A stretch of 64,000 bases of DNA from Aeromonas enteropelogenes (GTDB lineage Bacteria; Pseudomonadota; Gammaproteobacteria; Enterobacterales; Aeromonadaceae): contig NZ_CDCG01000011.1 of the NCBI RefSeq assembly GCF_000819845.1, positions 124,001 through 188,000 on the forward strand, in the 5' to 3' direction. Shown here piece by piece: positions 38,701 through 48,202 of the stretch; within the stretch, counting starts at the first letter, position 1; each line of letters begins with the position of its first letter. A program made the translations under genes and the position numbers. Under the pieces are notes generated by a model that was not told the DNA's origin, made no database searches, and saw only the letters and a program-made list of their open reading frames with translations.

Positions 38701-40611
38701 CAGGCAGAGCGCGCCGTCAAGGTGGTGGCGCCGCTGGTGGCCGAGATAGGCTGGCCGCGCTTTGGCGCGAGAGGCGATGAGACCCGCGCCTTGGTGCAAC
38801 TGCGCAACATGAGCGGCGAGGATCAGACCCTCTCCCTTGATTGGACCCTGAATGGTGGGCTTAAGGCGAACGGCAATCTGCCCAGCACCCTTTCCCTTAA
38901 AAATGGCGAGGAGCAGTGGCTGACCCTGCCGCTCACGGTGACCGGAGCGAGCGGGGTAGCGCGTTTGCAACTCGCCGCCAGCGGCAAGGATATCGCGATA
39001 AGCCGCGATTGGTCGCTGCCACTGCGCTCTCCCTGGCCGGCCCAGACTCGCCAGCGCTACCAGATGCTGGCCCCCGGCCAGCAGATGAGTTTTGCGCCAG
39101 ACGAGCTGGCCGGGCTGGATGGCGCCAATTTGCAGGGGCTGCTCAGCCTCTCCGGTACGCCCCCCTGGGATCCGGCCGCCCAGTGGCAGGCGCTGGCCGA
39201 TTATCCTTACGCCTGTCTGGAGCAGACCCTGTCGCGCGCCTGGCCCTATCTGCTCACTACGGCAGAGGAGCGCAAGAGCTGGTCTAAAGGTTTGCCCAAG
39301 GCCGACAAACCGCTGAGCGAGGCGGAGCTGCAGCGCGCCTTGCTCCAGCGTTTGCAGCGGTTGCAACTGCCAAGCGGCGGCTTTGGCCTCTGGGACGGCC
39401 GCTCCGACGAGGAGCAGTGGCTCACCACCTATGCCGCCGACTACCTGCTGGCTCGCCAGGAGGTCGGCGATGCTGTGCCGGAGGCCATGTTGAGCCAGGC
39501 CCTCAAGCGCCTGCAGAGCTACCTCACCGACAGCCAGTACTGGGAGCGCTGGAGCAGTGCCCCCGAGCACAGCCGCTTGGCCTATCAGGCTTATAGCGCC
39601 TATGTGCTGGCGCGGGTGGGCAAGGCGCCGCTCGCTACCCTGCGGCTTATCTGGGAGCAGCAGGCGGATCACGCCCGCTCCGGTCTGCCGCTGTTGCACC
39701 TCTCGCTGGCCTTCTCGGCCATGGGGGATGAACAGAATGCTGCCAGAGCCCTCGACCGGGCACTGACCACCGAGCGTGCTGACGGCTATCTGGGGGATTA
39801 TGGCTCTGCGCTGCGCGACCAGGCCCTTGAGCTCTCCCTGCTGCGCCGGCACAAGCTGGCGGAAGATCGCTGGTCAGCCCTCAGTGCCCAGGTGGCCGAT
39901 ACCCTGGCCCATCGTCAGTGGCTCAGCACTCAGGAGCGGCTCGCCCTGCTACGACTCGCCCGCTTCGACCCGGCCGTCGACTGGCAGGCTAGGGTAACTT
40001 CCTCGCTTGGCAGTGGATCCCTGAGCGGTTCGGCTCCGCTGCAGCGGGGTGCCCCAGAGGCGCTGGCGGCGAGTACCGTCACCAACGAGGGCAAGGGATC
40101 TCTCTATGTGCAGCGCACCCTGATTGGCTACCCCGAGCAGGCTCCTGCCCGGTTGAGTCAGGGGATAAGCGTGACCCGCAGCTGGTTCAATGCCGATGGC
40201 CAGCGTTTCGATCCGGCCAAGGTGAAGGTGGGCGATCTGGTGGTGGTGCGACTCAACGTCAGCAGTGAATCGGCGGTGCCCGATGCCCTGCTGGTGGAGA
40301 TGGTGCCCGCTGGCTTCGAGCTGGAGAACCCGGCCCTTGGCAACAGCATCAAGCTGGAAGAGCTCTCCATCGAGGGGAAACCGGCGTGGCAGAGCGAGTG
40401 GAACGACTACCTCAAGCATCAGGAGTTTCGCGACGACCGCTACACGGCAGCGCTGGATCTGAGCGAGGGGAGCAACCAGCAGCTGGTCTACCTGATGCGG
40501 GCGGTGACGCCGGGTCGCTATCAGGTGCCGCCGACCCAGGTGGAGGATATGTACCGCCCCGAGCTCAGGGCCGTGGGTGAGGATATCCACGAGGTAACTA
40601 TCTCTGAGTAG
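35728..40611 (+). CDS. yfhM: Bacterial alpha-2-macroglobulin lipoprotein
   Basis: About 1627-aa periplasmic, membrane-anchored proteinase trap. Lipobox LLLAGC in the first 45 residues, repeated macroglobulin-type beta domains, and the thioester motif YACLEQT with Cys at about residue 1163, so covalent trapping should work. ATG 35728 has GGA close upstream; ATG 35791 is an alternative that begins nearer the signal peptide. pbpC follows after 10 bp, the conserved pairing thought to defend and repair the wall after protease or transglycosylase attack. Confidence 0.93.
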   Translation: MRLFTLRPVFHHAVRSPSFPFMRRAAALLLAGITGLLLAGCGPDKPATTAEAPAAQQEIGAPDAVVQANARQYRDAPALALVFSGPLTPSASWQRWLAVSEGGKQVQGEWILADDGRTLYFPNVQPDKRYEVTLKAGLGPSPQSWILKTRPLEAGASFTASGMVLPLRDELRLPISAVNVDEVNIDFFRVDAAYLPRFLVEYRPGSGMGNWELEQITKRAKRVFSGRYALELDPNRRETRLINVKEPQLAEAGVYFAVMSPLGNYDWRKETTYFAVSDMGLSARRYRDRLEVFVSSLATADPLKDVQLSLLDEKGNRLQVHATDNRGHRRFDQVQGARLLLAEQGKHLAVLRLDGAALDLSTFDLGTQPWQAQQLYLFSGRDLYRPGERLDSEILLKGQDGQLLPGMAVELEVKQPDGQLLEQKRLLPDNLGAAHYGLRLPMDAPLGRWTINLKTAAGSRFEWPFLVEEFLPERLKLQLGKGPDGEVTDLDAALTLPLRGDYLYGAPASATRAKAEVKISRATMPFTRWQEFTLGDVLLGEQAKALDPVNLTLNEQGQGTVSLADELDGVRALGPLEVAYRVSLSEPGGRAVNRSRTQYGWPEGSQWPALKADFVADRVEGGRPLPFQILNLDKQGQPVAGEVKVRLINEYRDYYWHYADGEGWKYEFNSQPYLEQEQTLQLDGKGPTSLSLTLAAGWYRLEVENSQGHQSSLRLEIGSYAWGGGGEQARPDKIAITLDKRAYQAGDKAKVTLVAPRPGKGLLLVEDGDGLRWWQRIELKAEGSEKEGRGEFEIPVSPEWQRHDLHISAQIAAPDSDSKPASSQQGQSLRSVGLVPLTLDRESRRLPLTLSAPDKAVPLTRLEVTATSTPNSQGRVVLAAVDRGVLNISDYRPLDPFELFFGRKRFAQDLFDNYGQVIPPQDGKLARLNYGGDRAPLKKGGALESRVEIAALWSGEVSFDEQGMALIPLELPNFNGELALMALAWNEQQVGQAERAVKVVAPLVAEIGWPRFGARGDETRALVQLRNMSGEDQTLSLDWTLNGGLKANGNLPSTLSLKNGEEQWLTLPLTVTGASGVARLQLAASGKDIAISRDWSLPLRSPWPAQTRQRYQMLAPGQQMSFAPDELAGLDGANLQGLLSLSGTPPWDPAAQWQALADYPYACLEQTLSRAWPYLLTTAEERKSWSKGLPKADKPLSEAELQRALLQRLQRLQLPSGGFGLWDGRSDEEQWLTTYAADYLLARQEVGDAVPEAMLSQALKRLQSYLTDSQYWERWSSAPEHSRLAYQAYSAYVLARVGKAPLATLRLIWEQQADHARSGLPLLHLSLAFSAMGDEQNAARALDRALTTERADGYLGDYGSALRDQALELSLLRRHKLAEDRWSALSAQVADTLAHRQWLSTQERLALLRLARFDPAVDWQARVTSSLGSGSLSGSAPLQRGAPEALAASTVTNEGKGSLYVQRTLIGYPEQAPARLSQGISVTRSWFNADGQRFDPAKVKVGDLVVVRLNVSSESAVPDALLVEMVPAGFELENPALGNSIKLEELSIEGKPAWQSEWNDYLKHQEFRDDRYTAALDLSEGSNQQLVYLMRAVTPGRYQVPPTQVEDMYRPELRAVGEDIHEVTISE

Positions 40612-40621
40612 CTGGCGCTTG

Positions 40622-43021
40622 ATGGGTCGCAGACGCTCTCTGGGCAACGACCCCTCCCTTGAGCGGGTTCGCCCGCTCACTTTCTGGCAGCGTGGCTGGC
40701 TGAAATTGGGTCGCAGTGGTCGCGCCTGTCGGCGCTGGCTTGGCTGTCTGCCGCGCTGGCTGCGCTACTCGGGGCTGGGGGCTATTGTCCTGCTCCTGTC
40801 GCTGCTGGCGCTGGATCGGATCTTCCCGCCGCCGCCACTCGACCCTGCCTATGCACGAGTGGTGCTCGACATGAAGGGGAGGCCGCTGCGCGCCTTTGCC
40901 GATACCAGCGGGGTATGGCGCTATCCGGTGACTTTGGATCAGGTCTCCCCCCGTTATATCGAGGCGCTGCTGGGCTACGAGGATCGCTATTTCTGGCGCC
41001 ATCCCGGGGTCAATCCGGTGGCCATGGTGCGCGGGGTCTGGTTGTGGCTGCGCCACGGGCGGGCGGTATCGGGAGGCTCGACCCTCACCATGCAGGTGGC
41101 CCGCTTGCTCGAACCCTATCACAGGAGCGTGCCCGGCAAGCTGCGCCAGATGGCGCGGGCGCTGCAGCTGGAGTGGCACTACGACAAGCGCACCCTGCTC
41201 ACCGTCTACCTCAACCGGGCGCCCTTTGGTGGCAATCTGGAAGGCGTCCAGGCGGCGAGCTTTGCCTATCTTGGCAAGAGCGCCGCCAAGCTCACCCATG
41301 CCGAGGCGGCCCTGCTGGCTGTGCTGCCCCAGGCCCCCAGCCGTTATCGGCCGGACAGGCATCCCGAGCGGGCCCGCGCCGCCCGTGACAAGGTGATGCT
41401 ACGGCTGGTCAGGCAGGGCGCCTGGCCCGAGGCCGTGTGGCGGGAGGGACGCATCGAACCTGTGCTGGCCCGCGCCCGTTTCACCCCGATGGAGGCGCCG
41501 CTGTTTGCCCGCCTCGCCGCCGCCAGTCAGCCGGGGGCCTTGGTGCACACCACCATAGATGGCGATCTGCAGCGTTGGCTGGAGGGGCGGGTAGAGAGCT
41601 ATATCCGCCGCTTCCCCGAGCAGACTTCCGCCGCGCTGCTGCTCGTCGACAACCGGACCATGGCGGTGCGTGCCTATGTAGGCAGCGCCGAGTATGGCAA
41701 TTTGCGCCGCCACGGTTATCTGGACATGGTGCAGGCGATCCGCTCCCCCGGCTCCACCCTCAAGCCCTTCATCTATGGCCTGGCGCTGGATGAGGGACTG
41801 GTTCATTCGGCCTCTCTGCTCTCCGATGCGCCAAGGCTTGGGGCTGACTATCGCCCCGCCAACTTCACCGGCGCCTTTCAGGGGCCGGTGACCCTGACTC
41901 GGGCCCTGCAGCAATCCCTCAACGTACCGGCGGTGCAGGTGCTGGAGGCACTTGGGGCCGACAAGCTGGTCAGTCGGCTCGACAATGCCGGGGTGAGGCT
42001 GGCGCTCTCGGACAAACCCAACCCGGCCATTGCGCTCGGGGCGGCGGGGATCCGGCTCGAGCAGCTGGTGGCGCTCTACAGCGCGCTGACCCGGCAGGGG
42101 CAGGTGGCGATGCCGGTCTGGCTGGCAGATCAGCAGGCAGTGTCGCGCCCCTTGCTGAGCCCGGGGGCCGCCTGGATCATCTGGCAGATCCTGAGCGCTC
42201 AGGGGCGGGCGGATCAGCCCTTTGCCAGCGAGGCGACCGGTCGGGTCAACCGGCTGGCCTGGAAGACCGGTACCAGCTATGGCTATCGCGACAGCTGGGC
42301 GCTGGGGGTCTCCGGTCGCTGGACCCTGGGGGTCTGGCTCGGGCGCCCTGACGGCACCCCCATGCCCGGTTTCTACGGCCAGAGCGCGGCGGTGCCGCTG
42401 CTGCTCTCGGTTTACTCGCGGCTCGGTGACGACAGTCCCTTGCCGGTGCAGCCCAACACGGTGAGCGAGGCCGAGATTTGCTGGCCGCTGGGGCGGCGGG
42501 CGAGCACTACCCTGCCGGAGACCTGCCTGCAACGACAGAGTGCCTGGCTGCTGGAGGAGCGGGATCCCCCCACCTTGCCCGATCCGCTGGACTGGCCTTC
42601 GCCGCTGCGTCAGGTTGCGCTGACCGATCAGGGGAAACCCACCATGCCCCGTTGCCGCGAGGCCGCAGGCTCAGGCTGGCGGGCGCTCTGGCCGCTCTCG
42701 CTGGAGCCCTGGCGGGCTTTTGGCGAGCGGCGGCAAGCAGTGTTGGCAGGCGGCTGTGCGGGAGAGGCGGCGCGAACCGAGTTGCAGGCGCCCATCCGCA
42801 TCCTGGCACTGGGGGAGGGGAACCTTATCCGCAGCGAACGTTACCGCTTGCAGCCCAGGGTGCTGGGTGGGGTGGGTAAACCGTTCTGGTTTCTCAACGG
42901 TCAGCGGCTGCGCTGGGACGGGGATCAGGTGCTGAGCAAGGCGGGCCGTTACCAGCTGGTGGTGGTGGACGAGGCGGGCAACAGCGATCGCATCGAATTT
43001 CGCCTGGAAAATCCCTCCTGA
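40622..43021 (+). CDS. pbpC: Penicillin-binding protein 1C
   Basis: 799-aa bifunctional murein synthase. One membrane segment (about 44-66), glycosyltransferase domain with EDRYFWRHPGVNP and GGSTLTMQVAR (about 115-160), transpeptidase domain with SPGSTLKPF (active Ser at about 377), QQSLN and KTGTSYGYRD (about 548-557), and a C-terminal PBP1C-specific domain (about 690-795) ending in a beta-rich segment. Adjacent to yfhM as in E. coli. A TTG one codon upstream is in frame; the ATG was taken. Confidence 0.94.
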   Translation: MGRRRSLGNDPSLERVRPLTFWQRGWLKLGRSGRACRRWLGCLPRWLRYSGLGAIVLLLSLLALDRIFPPPPLDPAYARVVLDMKGRPLRAFADTSGVWRYPVTLDQVSPRYIEALLGYEDRYFWRHPGVNPVAMVRGVWLWLRHGRAVSGGSTLTMQVARLLEPYHRSVPGKLRQMARALQLEWHYDKRTLLTVYLNRAPFGGNLEGVQAASFAYLGKSAAKLTHAEAALLAVLPQAPSRYRPDRHPERARAARDKVMLRLVRQGAWPEAVWREGRIEPVLARARFTPMEAPLFARLAAASQPGALVHTTIDGDLQRWLEGRVESYIRRFPEQTSAALLLVDNRTMAVRAYVGSAEYGNLRRHGYLDMVQAIRSPGSTLKPFIYGLALDEGLVHSASLLSDAPRLGADYRPANFTGAFQGPVTLTRALQQSLNVPAVQVLEALGADKLVSRLDNAGVRLALSDKPNPAIALGAAGIRLEQLVALYSALTRQGQVAMPVWLADQQAVSRPLLSPGAAWIIWQILSAQGRADQPFASEATGRVNRLAWKTGTSYGYRDSWALGVSGRWTLGVWLGRPDGTPMPGFYGQSAAVPLLLSVYSRLGDDSPLPVQPNTVSEAEICWPLGRRASTTLPETCLQRQSAWLLEERDPPTLPDPLDWPSPLRQVALTDQGKPTMPRCREAAGSGWRALWPLSLEPWRAFGERRQAVLAGGCAGEAARTELQAPIRILALGEGNLIRSERYRLQPRVLGGVGKPFWFLNGQRLRWDGDQVLSKAGRYQLVVVDEAGNSDRIEFRLENPS

Positions 43022-43037
43022 TCGGGAGGGAGTACGC

Positions 43038-43997
43038 TCAGGATTTGACCTGCCCCAGGCGGGTGAAGAAGTGCTGGCTCTTGCGCTGGTGGAAGTGGCT
43101 CTTCTTGATGGAGTGAAACACCAGATTGCTGCCTGGGTGGCTCGCCTTGAGGCGGTGGATCATCGCCATGGCGGGTAGACTGGTGCTGATCATGGTGGTG
43201 AGGGGCAGGCTTCGGGTTTGTGGCCCCAGCAGTTGGTTGAGTGCCTGCTGGGCCTGCTCGAATCGCGTCAGTGCTGCGGGTTCCGGGTATCCGCTGCCGA
43301 GCATGGCGAGCAAGCCGTCGAGGGCCTGATGAAACTCGGCCAGCTGCTGGCGAAAACCGCTGCGCCCACGCAGGGCGATGAGCTCCGCAAACGGGATCTC
43401 GTTCAAGTGAGTGGGCACTTGCAACGGGATCTCCAGATGGAAGCAATCCTGGCCGCCCCGGTTGTGGTAGCGGGATTCGAGCAGGTGGAGCAGCCGGTCC
43501 AGATAGTCGTGATCGGTGATGAGGACCCCCTCATTGGCGAGTGCCCACTCACGGGCGAGCCGCATGGAGAGCAGGTTGGCAAAGCGTCGCGCCATCCTGA
43601 TCCCTCCCTCGTCCCGGCTGGCAAAGCCTTTGTCGAGGCAAAAACCGTGCAAGCGCTCCAGGCCTGCCTGGGCCGGGCAGAAGCAGTCGTGATTGGCGCT
43701 TTGACGCCAGCGTGCGATGAGCTCCTTGTTGCCAAACACCTTGTGGCGGACAAAATCGGGGGTGATAAGGCCGCCGAGCTGACTCTCCAGCTGGGGGGTG
43801 ATGGCGGCAAAGAAGGCGGGTTCCGGCCGCTCTGCCAGCAGATCCGTCTCTGTTTCGAGGGTCTCCAGCAGGGCGGTCAGGCCACTTTTCTCGCTGACGG
43901 TGAAGACGAAGGCGAGCCGCTCCAGATAGAGCAGGGCAAACTTGAGCCAGAGCTCGTCACGTACCTCCATGCCGGGGTAGTAGATATAGGTCTTCAT
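43038..43997 (-). CDS. DUF6236-like hypothetical protein
   Basis: 319-aa protein starting MKTYIYYPGMEVRDELWLKF, the pattern of the DUF6236 family, whose function is unknown. It is soluble, has scattered Cys residues (NHDCFCPAQAG) and no membrane segments. The frame stays open far upstream (to 44879), but that part lies antisense to thiI and is a shadow. The ATG at 43997 fits the family start. Converges with pbpC, whose stop is 17 bp away. Confidence 0.75.
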   Translation of the reverse strand: MKTYIYYPGMEVRDELWLKFALLYLERLAFVFTVSEKSGLTALLETLETETDLLAERPEPAFFAAITPQLESQLGGLITPDFVRHKVFGNKELIARWRQSANHDCFCPAQAGLERLHGFCLDKGFASRDEGGIRMARRFANLLSMRLAREWALANEGVLITDHDYLDRLLHLLESRYHNRGGQDCFHLEIPLQVPTHLNEIPFAELIALRGRSGFRQQLAEFHQALDGLLAMLGSGYPEPAALTRFEQAQQALNQLLGPQTRSLPLTTMISTSLPAMAMIHRLKASHPGSNLVFHSIKKSHFHQRKSQHFFTRLGQVKS

Positions 43998-44129
43998 CGG
44001 ATCAATCTGTTGTCGGGATCTTGCCAGGGCGCAGGGTCGGGAATATACGCAAAATCGCCGCCGTGCGGCAAACATTGCGTGGTGGTCTGTGAGCAAACGC
44101 TCATCCAGTAGGCGCTGGACACAAAGTTC

Positions 44130-44138
44130 TGATATAAT
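44130..44138 (+). promoter_or_regulatory. Extended -10 promoter before thiI
   Basis: TGATATAAT, a perfect extended -10 (TGnTATAAT), about 36 bp upstream of the thiI ATG. No good -35 at the normal distance, as is common with extended -10 elements. Confidence 0.55.
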
Positions 44139-44174
44139 TCGCGCCCTTAAATCAAGGTCACCCGAGTCATTACC

Positions 44175-45623
44175 ATGAAGTTCATTATCAAGCTGTTCCC
44201 GGAAATCACCATCAAGAGCAAGTCGGTTCGCCAGCGTTTCATCAAGATCCTGCAGGGCAACATCCGCAACGTCCTGCGACGCTTCGACGACGACGCCCGG
44301 GTGCGCATGGACTGGGACAAGCTGATCGTGAGCTCGCGCAATGACCAGTTCCGCGACCAGGCCATAGAGGCACTCGCCTGCATTCCCGGCATCCAGTCCT
44401 TCCTCGAGGTGCAGGCCAGCAAGTTCACCGATTTGCACGACATCTTCGAGCAGGTCAAGGCGGTATGGGGCGACCAGCTCAAGGGCAAGACCTTCTGCGT
44501 GCGTGCCAAGCGCCACGGCAAGCACGAGTTCTCCTCTCTTGAAATTGAACGCTATGTAGGTGGTGGCCTGAACCAGCACTGCGAGAGCAACGGCGTGCGC
44601 CTGAAGAACCCGGATGTGAAGATCAACCTCGAGATCGATGGTGAGGAGCTGTTCATCGTCAGCGCCATCCATCAGGGCTTGAGTGGCATGCCCATCGCCA
44701 CCCAGGAGGACGTGTTGAGCCTCATCTCCGGCGGTTTTGACTCGGGCGTCGCCTCCTTCCAGTTCATCAAGCGCGGCTGCCGCGTGCACTACTGCTTCTT
44801 CAATCTGGGCGGCGCGGCCCACGAGATCGGTGTCAAGCAGGTGGCTTATCACTTGTGGAACCGCTTCGGCTCCTCCCACCGGGTGCGCTTCACCGCGGTG
44901 GACTTCGAGCCGGTGGTGGCCGAGATCCTCGAGAAGATCGACAACGGCCAGATGGGCGTAGTGCTTAAGCGGATGATGATGCGTGCCGCCGCCAAGGTGG
45001 CCGACGAGTTCCAGATCCCGGCGTTGGTGACCGGCGAGTGTGTGGGCCAGGTCTCCAGCCAGACCCTCACCAACCTGAACGTGATCGACCGGGTGACCGA
45101 CAAGGTGATCCTGCGCCCGCTGATCACCTGGGACAAGCCGGACATCATCAGCGAAGCGCGCCGCATCGGTACCCTGGAGTTTGCCGAGACCATGCCCGAG
45201 TACTGCGGCGTCATCTCCAAGAAGCCGACCGTGAAGGCGGATCTTGCCCGCATCGAAGCGGAAGAGGCCAACTTCGACTTCGCCATCCTGGACAAGGTGG
45301 TAAGCGAGGCTCGCTACCTCGACATCCGTCGCATCGGTGAGGAGACCGCCGCCGAGGTGCAGGAAGTGGAGACCACCGCCTCGACCGGTGACAACGAGGT
45401 GATCCTAGATATCCGCTCCATGGATGAACACGAAGAGAAGCCGCTGCTGGTGGAAGGGCGCGAGGTGCAGCATATTCCCTTCTTCAAGCTGGCTACCGCC
45501 TTTGGCGACTTGCCGAAAGAGAAGACCTACCTGCTTTACTGCGATCGCGGCGTGATGAGCAAGCTGCAGGCGCTCTACCTGAAAGAGAAGGGCTTTGACA
45601 ACGTCAAGGTGTACCGTCCGTAA
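44175..45623 (+). CDS. thiI: tRNA 4-thiouridine synthase / thiamine sulfurtransferase ThiI
   Basis: 482-aa enzyme that thiolates uridine 8 of tRNA and supplies sulfur for the thiazole of thiamine. N-terminal ferredoxin-like and THUMP domains (about 1-165), PP-loop [10 protein letters not shown] (about 183-192), and a C-terminal rhodanese domain (about 405-482) with the persulfide Cys in [12 protein letters not shown]. The rhodanese extension is the gammaproteobacterial form. Single gene with strong terminator. Confidence 0.96.
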   Translation: MKFIIKLFPEITIKSKSVRQRFIKILQGNIRNVLRRFDDDARVRMDWDKLIVSSRNDQFRDQAIEALACIPGIQSFLEVQASKFTDLHDIFEQVKAVWGDQLKGKTFCVRAKRHGKHEFSSLEIERYVGGGLNQHCESNGVRLKNPDVKINLEIDGEELFIVSAIHQGLSGMPIATQEDVLSLISGGFDSGVASFQFIKRGCRVHYCFFNLGGAAHEIGVKQVAYHLWNRFGSSHRVRFTAVDFEPVVAEILEKIDNGQMGVVLKRMMMRAAAKVADEFQIPALVTGECVGQVSSQTLTNLNVIDRVTDKVILRPLITWDKPDIISEARRIGTLEFAETMPEYCGVISKKPTVKADLARIEAEEANFDFAILDKVVSEARYLDIRRIGEETAAEVQEVETTASTGDNEVILDIRSMDEHEEKPLLVEGREVQHIPFFKLATAFGDLPKEKTYLLYCDRGVMSKLQALYLKEKGFDNVKVYRP

Positions 45624-45642
45624 CGGTTAAGTGACTCTTAAT

Positions 45643-45673
45643 AAAAAAATCCGGCCAATGAGCCGGATTTTTT
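45643..45673. terminator. Bidirectional terminator between thiI and the small secreted protein gene
   Basis: AAAAAAATCCGGC-CAATGA-GCCGGATTTTTTT, A and T runs on both sides. Confidence 0.92.
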
Positions 45674-45697
45674 TATTGCACATCGTGACGGCCGCCC

Positions 45698-46090
45698 TCA
45701 GGGACAGGGAACCGGGGTGAAGGTGGTTTGACCTTGACAGCGCCAGCCCATTTCGGCCTGACGCATCTGCCACAGGTTGTTGCTGCGATAGAGGGTCAGG
45801 ATGTAGAGCATGTCGCTCTTGTTGCCATCAAGGGCAACGGAGAGCACCAGATCGTTGTCCAGCTGTCTGGCCTGGATACGGCTGGGTATGTCGTTGTGGC
45901 CGACGAAACGCAATGCTACTTCACGATAATCATTGACCCAGCTCTGGCGTGCACTGCTTGCCTGGCGGATCTGCTGGTTGAACTGCTGTACCGGGGTTGA
46001 CGCAAGACGGCCGAACAGCACCTGCGCATCGGCTTGCGCCGTTGTCGCATAGATCAGTAACAGTGAAGTGATGAGTCCAAGTTTTTGCAT
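45698..46090 (-). CDS. Small secreted/periplasmic hypothetical protein
   Basis: 130-aa protein with a signal peptide (MQKLGLITSLLLIYATTAQA, cleaved near residue 20) and a beta-strand-rich mature part with two Cys near the end (WRCQGQ... PVPCP) that could form a disulfide. No family recognised. ATG 46090 was chosen because the in-frame upstream extension has no signal features. Between terminators; likely monocistronic. Confidence 0.7.
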   Translation of the reverse strand: MQKLGLITSLLLIYATTAQADAQVLFGRLASTPVQQFNQQIRQASSARQSWVNDYREVALRFVGHNDIPSRIQARQLDNDLVLSVALDGNKSDMLYILTLYRSNNLWQMRQAEMGWRCQGQTTFTPVPCP

Positions 46091-46183
46091 AAGGGATTCC
46101 GGCTTACAACACTGGATCCTATGACAACAGAAAAGCCTGCTTGGTTCAACGAACAAGGCCGGGGGGCAAGCCCCCCGCACTTG

Positions 46184-46819
46184 TCATTGGCTGCGCTGCA
46201 ACGAGAAGGTGGGCAGTGACAGGTGCCAGTAGATGGCGGCGACCCGCAAGCCAAAGACAGTTGTCATGCAGATGAGCATGGCTGTCACCCGATCCACGTT
46301 GGCCTCCAGCGCCAGGGTATAGAGAATGCCCCCCAGGATGCAGGCGGTGGCATAGATCTCCTTTTGCAACACCATCGGAACTTCCCGGGCCAGCACGTCC
46401 CGGATCATGCCGCCAGCGACCCCTGTCATGGTACCCATGATCACCGAGATGAGCCCGGGGGTACCGAAGTTGAGGGCCTTCTGGGCGCCGATCACGGTAA
46501 ACAGGGCAAGCCCGAAGGCATCGGCTACCGGCAATACGTACCAGGGCATGCGTCTGGGTAACTTGACCATCCACATGCCTACAAGTGCCGTGACGATCAC
46601 CACCCAGATATAGAGGGGATCGCGTACCCAGAATACAGGGGTGGCCCCCAGGATCATGTCGCGGATGGTGCCACCGCCGATGGCGGTGACGGCGGCCAGC
46701 ACCATGACGCCGAAGCCGTCCATCCTTAGCCTCCCTGCAACCAACACTCCCGAAAACGCGAATACCGCAGTACCAAACATGTCGCTGATATAAACAATCT
46801 GCTCAACCAGTGTCTGCAT
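46184..46819 (-). CDS. Trimeric intracellular cation channel (TRIC)/UPF0126 family protein
   Basis: 211-aa membrane protein with seven hydrophobic segments made of two homologous halves: [17 protein letters not shown] in the first and [18 protein letters not shown] in the second, the duplicated GGGxxRD motif of the YicG/YadS family. Bacterial members fold like TRIC channels. ATG 46819 has no clear Shine-Dalgarno; the upstream extension has no homology. Monocistronic. Confidence 0.9.
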   Translation of the reverse strand: MQTLVEQIVYISDMFGTAVFAFSGVLVAGRLRMDGFGVMVLAAVTAIGGGTIRDMILGATPVFWVRDPLYIWVVIVTALVGMWMVKLPRRMPWYVLPVADAFGLALFTVIGAQKALNFGTPGLISVIMGTMTGVAGGMIRDVLAREVPMVLQKEIYATACILGGILYTLALEANVDRVTAMLICMTTVFGLRVAAIYWHLSLPTFSLQRSQ

Positions 46820-47230
46820 GGAGAACAACTTACGTCCAGTTATTGATGGGGTCGCGATTTTAGGGGGCGCGCCGCCTCTGACCAATGGGCGTCTGCAAGA
46901 AGTGGGAGCCAGACCAAGTTTTTGTCAGCAGCGACATGGATTGTGAAGCTTGTGCGGCGGGGGAGCTGGTGTGTAAAGGGATATGATGATGCCCGTGTGA
47001 AACCAGTCCTTCTTTGTTTCATGCATTCGTTGAAGGATGGATAGCATTTTTTTCCTCAAGTAAAGAGAGAACATGCCGATAAATAGGGTAGGCGGCGCTA
47101 ATGCGATGAAGCGTTAAAAAAACTGCTAAAGACATCGAAAAAGCAGCCGTTAAATAAGACGCATCAGGCAGGAAAAACAATAAAGCCTGAGTAAATAAAA
47201 GAGCAAATTTAATAGCTTAGGAGAATAGTC
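46820..47230. other. flaA upstream region, 411 bp, no gene seen
   Basis: Becomes A+T-rich towards flaA. It contains the sigma-28 type promoter at 47056-47082 and, presumably, the promoter for the divergent TRIC gene. No credible open frame. Confidence 0.5.
47056..47082 (+). promoter_or_regulatory. Sigma-28 (FliA) promoter of flaA
   Basis: TCAAGTAA-N11-GCCGATAA: the -10 box is a perfect match to the flagellar sigma consensus and the -35 is close with correct spacing. The untranslated leader would be about 140 nt. Confidence 0.8.
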
Positions 47231-48094
47231 ATGAGTATGTATGTAAATACCAACGTTTCGAGCATCAATGCTCAGCGTAACCTGCGTAATAGCAATATCA
47301 ATCTGGATACCGCCTATCAGCGTCTGTCATCCGGCCTGCGTATCAACAGCGCCAAGGACGATGCCGCCGGTCTGCAGATCTCCAACCGTCTGACCTCCCA
47401 AATCAACGGTTTGAATCAGGGTAACCGTAACGCAAATGACGGCATCTCCCTGGCGCAAACCGCAGAAGGGGCGATGGAAGAGATCACCGGCATGCTGCAG
47501 CGGATGCGTACCCTGTCTCAACAATCCGCCAACGGTTCCAACAACACCGATGACCGGGTTGCCTTGCAGCAAGAGGTGAACCAGCTCTCTACCGAGATTG
47601 ACCGTATCGCTGGTGATACCACCTTCGGTGGTACCAAGTTGCTCGACGGTTCATTCAACGGCACCTTCCAGGTGGGGGCAGATGCCAACCAGACCATCTC
47701 CTTCAGTCTGACCGGCTTTTCCTTCAGCATCGCCGGACTGGCCGGAGCCAATGCGGCAAACACCACTGTATTCGTGGCGGGTGCTAACGGGATTAATATC
47801 CAGACCGCATCGGCATCACAGAAAGTACTTGCGGATGTGGACAAACTCATCAAGCAGGTCGATGCCAAGCGTGCCGAGTTGGGTGCGGTACAAAACCGGA
47901 TGGAATCAACCATTCGCAACCAGTCCAACATTGCGGAAAACGTCAGTGCAGCGCGAGCTCGGGTACGTGATGCAGACTTTGCGGTAGAAACTGCGAATCT
48001 GACGCAGTTCAACATCCTGCAACAAGCGGCATCAACCGTACTGGGCCAGGCGAACCAGCGACCCAATGGCGCACTGCAACTGCTGCGTGGTTAA
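47231..48094 (+). CDS. flaA: Polar flagellin A
   Basis: 287-aa filament subunit. The conserved N-terminal D0/D1 part ([17 protein letters not shown]...) and C-terminal part ([20 protein letters not shown]) are intact; the variable middle (about 150-200) is short, so the filament should have small outer domains. Ser and Thr residues in the middle are the likely Maf glycosylation sites. AGGAG nine bases upstream; sigma-28 promoter above it. Nearly identical ends to flaB, about 770 bp away. Confidence 0.96.
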   Translation: MSMYVNTNVSSINAQRNLRNSNINLDTAYQRLSSGLRINSAKDDAAGLQISNRLTSQINGLNQGNRNANDGISLAQTAEGAMEEITGMLQRMRTLSQQSANGSNNTDDRVALQQEVNQLSTEIDRIAGDTTFGGTKLLDGSFNGTFQVGADANQTISFSLTGFSFSIAGLAGANAANTTVFVAGANGINIQTASASQKVLADVDKLIKQVDAKRAELGAVQNRMESTIRNQSNIAENVSAARARVRDADFAVETANLTQFNILQQAASTVLGQANQRPNGALQLLRG

Positions 48095-48106
48095 GAATAA
48101 AAAATG

Positions 48107-48131
48107 AAAGGCGGTTGTTCAGGCCGCCTTT
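48107..48131 (+). terminator. Weak terminator hairpin after flaA
   Basis: AAAGGCGG-9 nt-CCGCCTTT just after the flaA stop, with only a short T run. A stronger terminator follows at 48268-48297. Confidence 0.5.
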
Positions 48132-48170
48132 CCGGAGGACGCATCAGAGGGTGTTCGGGAAATCATGTCT

Positions 48171-48198
48171 CTGATAAGTCACAACACTGTAGTACACT
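48171..48198 (+). promoter_or_regulatory. Possible promoter of the flaA-flaB intergenic RNA
   Basis: CTGATA-N16-TACACT: four of six matches in each box. The predicted start (about 48205) falls at the beginning of the folded segment described next. Weak on its own. Confidence 0.3.
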
Positions 48199-48202
48199 AC
48201 TA

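Noticed and set aside
44000-44879. Long upstream extension of the 43038-43997 gene
   Set aside because: The extension lies antisense to thiI; the family start is at ATG 43997.
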